Shown piece by piece: positions 25,066 through 35,839 of a DNA stretch of 64,000 bases. How positions within the stretch are numbered: the first letter of the stretch is position 1; each line of letters starts with the position of its first letter. The notes under the pieces are model-generated. The model had not been told where the DNA came from. It was given only the letters and a program-made list of their open reading frames with translations, and searched no databases. Position numbers and translations under genes: made by a program. The stretch comes from Macrostomum hystrix (Eukaryota; Platyhelminthes; Macrostomidae). The stretch lies in contig CATNEN010000034.1 in the NCBI GenBank assembly GCA_950097015.1, positions 6,776,501-6,840,500 of the forward strand, given 5' to 3'.

Positions 25066-26080
25066 GTCCGAGAGTCGCTGTTTTCAGCGGCCGTTGTGAA
25101 TAATTTAGTGAGCGCTGTTTAAAGCCAGTTTTGTATTGTAACCGCGCCAACAGGCAATGGCAAAAGAAAAAGACGAAATCTGTTCCCAGCTTTTTTTCCG
25201 CAGCTGCTGGAGGCTCACAGCGGAAGACATAGAAGTTTTCTAGGAAACACTTTCGCTTTGCACTGCTTTAGTTAACCAGTGGGCATTGCCTGTTAAAACG
25301 GTCACATTCGCAACTTGGCTTCAGTTTTGTTAAGTGTTTCGAGCCACTTACCTGCCTTGTGGCTGTCTGCAGCGATTCACTTGCGCCTCTACTTGGTCAA
25401 GATCGGATCGTTCCCTACTCAATTAGAGGCGCTACGCTTGGGATCTTGGCGTCTATTTATAATCCCATTCTTCTCGTTCGAGAGGCGGACTCGACCGGGA
25501 GGTGGGTGACGGGGGGGAGAATTCTCCCCTTCACTCCCAGAAGTTTCACCTGCCCCAGTTTGACGTGCCGCCGCCAGCCGCCCTCCCCCCAAACGGCCCC
25601 CTCCGTTCCGCCCGTATACCGGCTCCGCGCCTCCCCTGCCATTGACTGTGGAGTCCACCTGCTGATTCTCTGTTGCCTTCACGTCTATGGGAGCGGGCAG
25701 TGGACCGCGCTGCGGCAGCGCTAGGCTCAGGCCAGATGACTCAGAAACTGGCATTTGAGCACAGACCCGGGGAATAAAATCAGCTGTCCCACTCACTCTC
25801 CAGAGTTTCAGACCCCATTAGATCCCATTTTTCATGTTGCTTTTCATTTCGCTTCTGTTTCGCTTTATGATACGCGCTAGTATATGGCCGCTTGAAACAC
25901 TAAACTTTTTGTCTGAAGGACTCGACTAGAATGCATTTCTATTAAAGATTATCTAAGTAATATGCGCATTCATTTTCCGATTCTCATTGCACACATTCAT
26001 TGCTAAGAGTGTGTTAAGTTAGTAAATTGTTCACTGAACTAATTACTCTTTGGCTTCTTTAAGTTTAGCGTCTTTTTCTC
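25066..26080. other. Spacer with GC-rich patch, no gene recognised
   Basis: 25480-25760 is GC-rich and gives overlapping open frames on both strands (125 codons minus, 121 codons plus). Neither resembles a known protein, and splice context is lacking. Confidence 0.4.
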
Positions 26081-29000
26081 TATCCAACGAAATTGCTATT
26101 TTTACATTTATCTGTCATTCTTCTCTCCGTCTGTCTCCAACTGTCTTCTGTCTGTTCCTCTCCCCAAATGTCTTCTGTCTGTTCCTCACTCCAACTGTCT
26201 CCAACTGTCTTCTGTCTGTTCCTCACTCCAACTGTCTCCAACTGTCTTCTGTCTGTTCCTCACTCCAACTGTCTTCTGTCTGTTCCTCACTCCAACTGTC
26301 TTCTGTCTGTTCCTCACTCCAACTGTCTTCTGTCTGTTCCTCTCTCCAACTGTCTTCTGTCTGTTCCTCTCTCCAACTGTCTTCTGTCTGTTCCTCTCTC
26401 CAACTGTCTTCTGTCTGTTCCTCTCTCCAACTCTCTCCAACTGTCTTCTGTCTGTTCCTCTCTCCAACTCTCTCCAACTGTCTTCTGTCTGTTCCTCTCT
26501 CCAACTGTCTTCTGTCTGTTCCTCTCTCCAACTCTCTCCAACTGTCTTCTGTCTGTTCCTCTCTCCAACTGTCTTCTGTCTGTTCCTCTCTCCAACTGTC
26601 TTCTGTCTGTTCCTCTCTCCAACTGTCTTCTGTCTGTTCCTCTCTCCAACTGTCTTCTGTCTGTTCCTCTCTCCAACTGTCTTCTGTCTGTTCCTCTCTC
26701 CAACTCTCTCCAACTGTCTTCTGTCTGTTCCTCTCTCCAACTCTCTCCAACTGTCTTCTGTCTGTTCCTCACTCCAACTGTCTTCTGTCTGTTCCTCTCT
26801 CCAACTGTCTTCTGTCTGTTCCTCTCTCCAACTGTCTTCTGTCTGTTCCTCTCTCCAACTGTCTTCTGTCTGTTCCTCTCTCCAACTGTCTTCTGTCTGT
26901 TCCTCTCTCCAACTGTCTTCTGTCTGTTCCTCTCTCCAACTCTCTCCAACTGTCTTCTGTCTGTTCCTCTCTCCAACTCTCTCCAACTGTCTTCTGTCTG
27001 TTCCTCACTCCAACTGTCTTCTGTCTGTTCCTCTCTCCAACTGTCTTCTGTCTGTTCCTCTCTCCAACTGTCTTCTGTCTGTTCCTCTCTCCAACTGTCT
27101 TCTGTCTGTTCCTCTCTCCAACTGTCTCCAACTGTCTTCTGTCTGCTCCTCTCTCCAACTCTCTCCAACTGTCTTCTGTCTGTTCCTCTCTCCAACTGTC
27201 TCCAACTATCTTCTGTCTGTTCCTCTCTCCAACTCTCTCCAACTGTCTTCTGTCTGTTCCTCTCTCCAACTCTCTCCAACTGTCTTCTGTCTGTTCCTCT
27301 CTCCAACTCTCTCCAACTGTCTTCTGTCTGTTCCTCTCTCCAACTCTCTCCAACTGTCTTCTGTCTGTTCCTCTCTCCAACTCTCTCCAACTGTCTTCTG
27401 TCTGTTCCTCTCTCCAACTCTCTTCTGTCTGTTCCAATCTCAAACTGTACCGAACTGTCTTCTGTCTGTTCCTCTCTCCAACTATCTTCTGTCTGTTCCT
27501 CTCTCCAACTCTCTTCTGTCTGTTTCAATCTCAAACTGTCCCGAACTGTCTTCTGTCTGTTCCTCTCTCCAACTATCTTCTGTCTGTTCCTCTCTCCAAC
27601 TCTCTCCAACTGTCTTCTGTCTGTTCCTCACTCCAACTGTCTTCTGTCTGTTCCTCTCTCCAACTGTCTCCAACTGTCTTCTGTCTGTTCCTCTCTCCAA
27701 CTGTCTCCAACTGTCTTCTGTCTGTTCCTCTCTCCAACTCTCTCCAACTGTCTTCTGTCTGTTCCTCTCTCCAACTCTCTCCAACTATCTTCTGTCTGTT
27801 CCTCTCTCCAACTCTCTCCAACTGTCTTCTGTCTGTTCCTCTCTCCAACTCTCTCCAACTGTCTTCTGTCTGTTCCTCTCTCCAACTCTCTCCAACTGTC
27901 TTCTGTCTGTTCCTCTCTCCAACTCTCTTCTGTCTGTTCCAATCTCAAACTGTACCGAACTGTCTTCTGTCTGTTCCTCTCTCCAACTATCTTCTGTCTG
28001 TTCCTCTCTCCAACTCTCTTCTGTCTGTTCCAATCTCAAACTGTCCCGAACTGTCTTCTGTCTGTTCCTCTCTCCAACTATCTTCTGTCTGTTCCTCTCT
28101 CCAAATCTCTCCAACTGTCTTCTGTCTGTTCCTCTCTCCAACTGTCTTCTGTCTGTTCCTCACTCCAACTGTCTTCTGTCTGTTCCTCACTCCAACTGTC
28201 TTCTGTCTGTTCCTCTCTCCAACTCTCTCCAACTGTCTTCTGTCTGTTCCTCACTCCAACTGTCTTCTGTCTGTTCCTCTCTCCAACTGTCTCCAACTGT
28301 CTTCTGTCTGTTCCTCTCTCCAACTGTCTCCAACTGTCTTCTGTCTGTTCCTCTCTCCAACTCTCTCCAACTGTCTTCTGTCTGTTCCTCTCTCCAACTC
28401 TCTCCAACTATCTTCTGTCTGTTCCTCTCTCCAACTCTCTCCAACTGTCTTCTGTCTGTTCCTCTCTCCAACTCTCTCCAACTGTCTTCTGTCTGTTCCT
28501 CTCTCCAACTCTCTCCAACTGTCTTCTGTCTGTTCCTCTCTCCAACTCTCTCCAACTGTCTTCTGTCTGTTCCTCTCTCCAACTCTCTCCAACTGTCTTC
28601 TGTCTGTTCCTCTCTCCAACTCTCTCCAACTGTCTTCTGTCTGTTCCTCTCTCTAACTCTCTTCTGTCTGTTCCAATCTCAAACTGTCCCGAACTGTCTT
28701 CTGTCTGTTCCTCTCTCCAACTATCTTCTGTCTGTTCCTCTCTCCAAATCTCTCCAACTGTCTTCTGTCTGTTCCTCTCTCCAACTCTCTTCTGTCTGTT
28801 CCAATCTCAAACTGTCCCGAACTGTCTTCTGTCTGTTCCTCTCTCCAACTATCTTCTGTCTGTTCCTCTCTCCAAATCTCTCCAACTGTCTTCTGTCTGT
28901 TCCTCTCTCCAACTCTCTCCAACTATCTTCTGTCTGTTCCTCTCTCCAACTGTCTCCAACTATCTTCTGTCTGTTCCTCTCTCCAAATCTCTCCAACTGT

Positions 29001-32000
29001 CTTCTGTCTGTTCCTCTCTCCAACTCTCTCCAACTGTCTTCTGTCTGTTCCTCTCTCCAACTCTCTCCAACTGTCTTCTGTCTGTTCCTCTCTCCAACTC
29101 TCTCCAACTGTCTTCTGTCTGTTCCTCTCTCCAACTCTCTTCCAACTGTCTTCTGTCTGTTCCTCTCTCCAACTCTCTCCAACTGTCTTCTGTCTGTTCC
29201 TCTCTCCAACTCTCTTCTGTCTGTTCCAATCTCAAACTGTCCCGAACTGTCTTCTGTCTGTTCCTCTCTCCAACTATCTTCTGTCTGTTCCTCTCTCCAA
29301 ATCTCTCCAACTGTCTTCTGTCTGTTCCAATCTCAAACTGTCCCGAACTGTCTTCTGTCTGTTCCTCTCTCCAACTATCTTCTGTCTGTTCCTCTCTCCA
29401 ACTCTCTCCAACTGTCTTCTGTCTGTTCCTCTCTCCAACTGTCTCCAACTATCTTCTGTCTGTTCCTCTCTCCAACTGTCTTCTGTCAGTTCCTCTCTCC
29501 AACTCTCTCCAACTGTCTTCTGTCTGTTCCTCTCTCCAACTGTCTCCAACTATCTTCTGTCTGTTCCTCTCTCCAACTCTCTCCAACTGTCTTCTGTCTG
29601 TTCCTCTCTCCAACTCTCTCCAACTGTCTTCTGTCTGTTCCTCTCTCCAACTCTCTCCAACTGTCTTCTGTCTGTTCCTCTCTCCAACTCTCTCCAACTG
29701 TCTTCTGTCTGTTCCTCTCTCCAACTCTCTCCAACTGTCTTCTGTCTGTTCCTCTCTCCAAATCTCTCCAACTGTCTTCTGTCTGTTCCTCTCTCCAACT
29801 CTCTCCAACTCTCTTCTGTCTGTTCCAATCTCAAACTGTCCCGAACTGTCTTCTGTCTGTTCCTCTCTCCAACTATCTTCTGTCTGTTCCTCTCTCCAAA
29901 TCTCTCCAACTGTCTTCTGTCTGTTCCTCTCTCCAACTCTCTTCTGTCTGTTCCAATCTCAAACTGTCCCGAACTGTCTTCTGTCTGTTCCTCTCTCCAA
30001 CTATCTTCTGTCTGTTCCTCTCTCCAAATCTCTCCAACTGTCTTCTGTCTGTTCCTCTCTCCAACTCTCTCCAACTGTCTTCTGTCTGTTCCTCTCTCCA
30101 ACTGTCTCCAACTATCTTCTGTCGGTTCCTCTCTCCAACTCTCTCCAACTGTCTTCTGTCTGTTCCTCTCTCCAACTCTCTCCAACTGTCTTCTGTCTGT
30201 TCCTCTCTCCAACTCTCTCCAACTGTCTTCTGTCTGTTCCTCTCTCCAACTCTCTCCAACTGTCTTCTGTCTGTTCCTCTCTCCAACTGTCTCCAACTAT
30301 CTTCTGTCTGTTCCTCTCTCCAACTCTCTCCAACTGTCTTCTGTCTGTTCCTCACTCCAACTGTCTTCTGTCTGTTCCTCTCTCCAACTGTCTCCAACTG
30401 TCTTCTGTCTGTTCCTCTCTCCAACTCTCTCCAACTGTCTTCTGTCTGTTCCTCTCTCCAACTCTCTCCAACTATCTTCTGTCTGTTCCTCTCTCCAACT
30501 CTCTCCAACTGTCTTCTGTCTGTTCCTCTCTCCAACTCTCTCCAACTGTCTTCTGTCTGTTCCTCTCTCCAACTCTCTCCAACTGTCTTCTGTCTGTTCC
30601 TCTCTCCAACTCTCTCCAACTGTCTTCTGTCTGTTCCTCTCTCCAACTCTCTCCAACTGTCTTCTGTCTGTTCCTCTCTCCAACTCTCTCCAACTGTCTT
30701 CTGTCTGTTCCTCTCTCTAACTCTCTTCTGTCTGTTCCAATCTCAAACTGTCCCGAACTGTCTTCTGTCTGTTCCTCTCTCCAACTATCTTCTGTCTGTT
30801 CCTCTCTCCAAATCTCTCCAACTGTCTTCTGTCTGTTCCTCTCTCCAACTCTCTTCTGTCTGTTCCAATCTCAAACTGTCCCGAACTGTCTTCTGTCTGT
30901 TCCTCTCTCCAACTGTCTTCTGTCTGTTCCTCTCTCCAAATCTCTCCAACTGTCTTCTGTCTGTTCCTCTCTCCAACTCTCTCCAACTATCTTCTGTCTG
31001 TTCCTCTCTCCAACTGTCTCCAACTATCTTCTGTCTGTTCCTCTCTCCAAATCTCTCCAACTGTCTTCTGTCTGTTCCTCTCTCCAACTCTCTCCAACTG
31101 TCTTCTGTCTGTTCCTCTCTCCAACTCTCTCCAACTGTCTTCTGTCTGTTCCTCTCTCCAACTCTCTCCAACTGTCTTCTGTCTGTTCCTCTCTCCAACT
31201 CTCTCCAACTGTCTTCTGTCTGTTCCTCTCTCCAACTCTCTCCAACTGTCTTCTGTCTGTTCCTCTCTCCAACTCTCTTCTGTCTGTTCCAATCTCAAAC
31301 TGTCCCGAACTGTCTTCTGTCTGTTCCTCTCTCCAACTATCTTCTGTCTGTTCCTCTCTCCAACTATCTTCTGTCTGTTCCTCTCTCCAAATCTCTCCAA
31401 CTGTCTTCTGTCTGTTCCTCTCTCCAACTCTCTTCTGTCTGTTCCAATCTCAAACTGTCCCGAACTGTCTTCTGTCTGTTCCTCTCTCCAACTATCTTCT
31501 GTCTGTTCCTCTCTCCAAATCTCTCCAACTGTCTTCTGTCTGTTCCTCTCTCCAACTCTCTCCAACTATCTTCTGTCTGTTCCTCTCTCCAACTGTCTCC
31601 AACTATCTTCTGTCTGTTCCTCTCTCCAAATCTCTCCAACTGTCTTCTGTCTGTTCCTCTCTCCAACTCTCTCCAACTGTCTTCTGTCTGTTCCTCTCTC
31701 CAACTCTCTCCAACTGTCTTCTGTCTGTTCCTCTCTCCAACTCTCTCCAACTGTCTTCTGTCTGTTCCTCTCTCCAACTCTCTCCAACTGTCTTCTGTCT
31801 GTTCCTCTCTCCAACTCTCTTCTGTCTGTTCCAATCTCAAACTGTCCCGAACTGTCTTCTGTCTGTTCCTCTCTCCAACTATCTTCTGTCTGTTCCTCTC
31901 TCCAACTGTCTTCTGTCTGTTCCAATCTCAAACTGTCCCGAACTGTCTTCTGTCTGTTCCTCTCTCCAACTATCTTTTGTCTGTTCCTCTCTCCAACTAT

Positions 32001-34480
32001 CTTCTGTCTGTTCCTCTCTCCAAATCTCTCCAACTGTCTTCGGTCTGTTCCTCTCTCCAACTGTCTTCTGTCTGTTCCTCTCTCCAACTGTCTTCTGTCT
32101 GTTCCTCACTCCAACTGTCTTCTGTCTGTTCCTCTCTCCAACTCTCTCCAACTGTCTTCTGTCTGTTCCTCTCTCCAACTCTCTCCAACTGTCTTCTGTC
32201 TGTTCCTCTCTCCAACTCTCTCCAACTGTCTTCTGTCTGTTCCTCTCTCCAACTCTCTCCAACTGTCTTCTGTCTGTTCCTCTCTCCAACTCTCTCCAAC
32301 TGTCTTCTGTCTGTTCCTTTCTCCAAATCTCTCCAACTGTCTTCTGTCTGTTCCTCTCTCCAACTCTCTTCTGTCTGTTCCAATCTCAAACTGTCCCGAA
32401 CTGTCTTCTGTCTGTTCCTCTCTCCAACTATCTTCTGTCTGTTCCTCTCTCCAACTCTCTTCTGTCTGTTCCAATCTCAAACTGTCCCGAACTGTCTTCT
32501 GTCTGTTCCTCTCTCCAACTATCTTCTGTCTGTTCCTCTCTCCAAATCTCTCCAACTGTCTTCTGTCTGTTCCTCTCTCCAACTCTCTTCTGTCTGTTCC
32601 AATCTCAAACTGTCCCGAACTGTCTTCTGTCTGTTCCTCTCTCCAACTATCTTCTGTCTGTTCCTCTCTCCAAATCTCTCCAACTGTCTTCTGTCTGTTC
32701 CTCTCTCCAACTCTCTTCTGTCTGTTCCAATCTCAAACTGTCCCGAACTGTCTTCTGTCTGTTCCTCTCTCCAACTATCTTCTGTCTGTTCCTCTCTCCA
32801 ACTCTCTTCTGTCTGTTCCAATCTCAAACTGTCCCGAACTGTCTCTGTCTGTTCCTCTCTCCAACTATCGTCTGTCTGTTCCTCTCTCCAAATCTCCCCT
32901 TCCCCCCCCCCCCCCCCCTCTCCTGTCTGTTCCTATCTCCAACTTCTCTGTCTGTTCCTCTCTCCAACTCTCTTCTGTCTGTTCCAATCTCAAACTGTCC
33001 CGAACTGTCTTCTGTCTGTTCCTCTCTCCAACTATCTTCTGTCTGTTCCTCTCTCCAACTCTCTCCAACTGTCTTCTGTCTGTTCCTCTCTCACAACTGT
33101 CTCCAACTATCTTCTGTCTGTTCCTCTCTCCAACTCTCTCCAACTGTCTTCTGTCTGTTCCTCTCTCCAACTCTCTCCAACTGTCTTCTGTCTGTTCCTC
33201 TCTCCAACTGTCTTCTGTCTGTTCCTCTCTCCAACTCTCTCCAACTGTCTTCTGTCTGTTCCTCTCCTCCAAATCTCTCCAACTGTCTTCTGTCTGTTCC
33301 TCTCTCCAAACTCTCTCCAACTCTCTTCTGTCTGTTCCAATCTCAAACTGTCCCGAACTGTCTTCTGTCTGTTCCTCTCTCCAACTATCTTCTGTCTGTT
33401 CCTCTCTCCAAATCTCTCCACTGTCTTCTGTCTGTTCCTCTCTCCAACTCTCTTCTGTCTGTTCCAATCTCAAACTGTCCCGAACTGTCTTCTGTCTGTT
33501 CCTCTCTCCAACTATCTTCTGTCTGTTCCTCTCTCCAACTCTCTTCTGTCTGTTCCAATCTCAAACTGTCCCGAACTGTCTTCTGTCTGTTCCTCTCTCC
33601 AACTATCTTCTGTCTGTTCCTCTCTCCAAATCTCTCCAACTGTCTTCTGTCTGTTCCTCTCTCCAACTCTCTTCTGTCTGTTCCAATCTCAAACTGTCCC
33701 GAACTGTCTTCTGTCTGTTCCTCTCTCCAACTATCTTCTGTCTGTTCCTCTCTCCAACTCTCTCCAACTGTCTTCTGTCTGTTCCTCTCTCCAACTGTCT
33801 CCAACTATCTTCTGTCTGTTCCTCTCTCCAACTCTCTCCAACTGTCTTCTGTCTGTTCCTCTCTCCAACTCTCTCCAACTGTCTTCTGTCTGTTCCTCTC
33901 TCCAACTGTCTTCTGTCTGTTCCTCTCTCCAACTCTCTCCAACTGTCTTCTGTCTGTTCCTCTCTCCAAATCTCTCCAACTGTCTTCTGTCTGTTCCTCT
34001 CTCCAACTCTCTTCTGTCTGTTCCAATCTCAAACTGTCCCGAACTGTCTTCTGTCTGTTCCTCTCTCCAACTATCTTCTGTCTGTTCCTCTCTCCAAATC
34101 TCTCCAACTGTCTTCTGTCTGTTCCTCTCTCCAACTGTCTTCTGTCTGTTCCAATCTCAAACTGTCCCGAACTGTCTTCTGTCTGTTCCTCTCTCCAACT
34201 ATCTTCTGTCTGTTCCTCTCTCCAAATCTCTCCAACTGTCTTCTGTCTGTTCCTCTCTCCAACTGTCTTCTGTCTGTTCCTCACTCCAACTGTCTTCTGT
34301 CTGTTCCTCACTCCAACTGTCTTCTGTCTGTTCCTCTCTCCAACTGTCTTCTGTATGTTCCTCTCTCCAACTATCTTCTGTCTGTTTCTCTCTCCAACTA
34401 TCTTCTGTCTGTTCCTCTCTCCAACTGTCTTCTGTCTGTTCCTCACTCCAACTGCCTCCATCTGTCTTCTGTTTGCCTCC
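26080..34480. repeat. 8.4 kb mega-minisatellite (27/37 bp units) with higher-order structure
   Basis: The array is built from CTGTCTTCTGTCTGTTCCTC plus TCTCCAA (27 bp), the same with an added 10-bp CTCTCTCCAA step (37 bp), and a variant containing CCAATCTCAAACTGTCCCGAA. The units lack stop codons on the plus strand, giving 2,830-, 868- and 843-codon plus-strand open frames plus dozens on the minus strand. Rare variants recur at a constant 2,064-bp offset (for example CTCTCTAACTCT near 28650 and 30714). A poly-C run near 32900 and small indels at 32820-33310 may be assembly damage. Confidence 0.97.
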
Positions 34481-34729
34481 CCTAGACACTATCTTTCTAT
34501 TGGAATGAGCATTAAACTGTCAATTACTTTTTACGTTCTTCTACCTAAGAAAAAACATTTAATTTTTTGTAACTTTGTATATTAATAAAAAATAGTACAT
34601 TTTTCTGATTTTCATTCTGATTTCTGAACAGTAACAATATTAAGATAGGTAAAATTTCTACAAAGCACATCACATAATTCATTCATAGAGAATAAAAGCT
34701 ACATTTGCATTTTGAAGATAGCGCGCAGT

Positions 34730-35839
34730 CTACAATGAAATCCAGAGCATTGTGATGAAAACTGCGGCAGCAGCGATTGTGGCAAGCTGTACCGAGCCGG
34801 CCAATCCTTGGGCGGAATTGCACAAGTTTTTGTCGTTACAGCAATACATTCCGTTTCCGTTAGAGTCCACAGACTTTGTGCACGAGTCCAGGCAGGTCCG
34901 GCTGGCGTAAATACCAGATTTGGTTTTCTGAAACACATGCAGCTTGCTGCTGAACCTGGCTTATGTCAGCTATTACCCACATATGTCAGCTATTACCCAC
35001 ATATGTCAGCTATTACCCACATATGTCAGCTATTACCCACATATCTCAGCTATTACCCACATATGTCAGCTATTACCCACACACACAGACCTGCATATGC
35101 CAACTATTACCCACGCACACAGACCTGCATATGCCAACTATTACGCACACACACAGACCTGCATATGCCAACTATTACCCACACACACAGACCTGCATAT
35201 GCCAACTATTACCCACACACACAGACCTGCATATGTCAACTATTACCCACACACACAGACCTGCATATGCCAACTATTACCCACACACACAGACCTGCAT
35301 ATGTCAACTGTTACCCTTATATAATGTCTGCAGCTATTACCCACACACAGACCTGCATATGTCAGCAGCTATTACCCATATATTTCCCATATAATGTCAG
35401 CTATTACCCTCTCACAGACCAGCATATGTCAACTGTTACCCTTATATAATGTCTGCAGCTATTACCCACACACAGACCAGCATGTGTCAGCTATTACCCA
35501 CACACAGACCAGCATGTGTCAGCTATTACCCACACACATATTTGAACGTGTCAGGCCCCTATAAACAGCTACATTTAGAGCAGCGACTCACCCCGCAATA
35601 GATGCAGGAAGTTGCAACGGTGTTTTCACTTTGTTCGAAGCTGTCGCTGCACGAGGTGCACTTGTAGCACTGGACATTGGCCTCCGAGCAATTCAGCAGG
35701 GCTGCAATGTTGTACATGTCCATGTTTCAAGATTACTGTTATAACTATATAAAACAAAAAGTGCATACATACAGATATATTACGCCGTACCTGTCAAAGC
35801 TAGCAGCATGCACAGAAATTCTGAGCTGTAATAATTCAT
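34730..35839 (-). CDS. Ly6/uPAR (three-finger) domain, GPI-anchored surface protein
   Basis: Three minus-strand exons, 35839-35791, 35701-35592 and 34927-34730, join in phase to about 118 residues. An N-terminal hydrophobic signal (FLCMLLALT) is followed by a Cys-rich region starting CYKCTSC and ending CCNDKNLCN. That CC-x4-CN signature closes Ly6/uPAR/three-finger domains. A final hydrophobic tail after a small-residue stretch (AQGLAGS) suggests GPI-anchor processing. Donors are GTACGG and GTGAGT; acceptors are ATTGCAG and GTTTCAG. The product should sit on the outer face of the plasma membrane; its ligand cannot be inferred. The assignment rests on Cys pattern and topology, since these families diverge quickly. 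Confidence 0.82.
34960..35535. repeat. 20/34 bp minisatellite in Ly6-gene intron 2
   Basis: Five copies of a 20-bp ATGTCAGCTATTACCCACAT unit pass into about 7 copies of a 34-bp unit that adds ACACACAGACCTGC, then into degenerate copies. The longer unit appears to derive from the shorter by insertion of a CA-rich segment. Confidence 0.93.

Noticed and set aside
25359-25796. Overlapping GC-rich ORFs of 121-125 codons on both strands
   Set aside because: Open on both strands because of GC content, no recognisable domain, no splice signals.
26093-34585. 2,830-codon plus-strand ORF and dozens of overlapping ORFs
   Set aside because: Entirely composed of a stop-free minisatellite, open in more than one frame and on both strands; no domain and no splice or start context.
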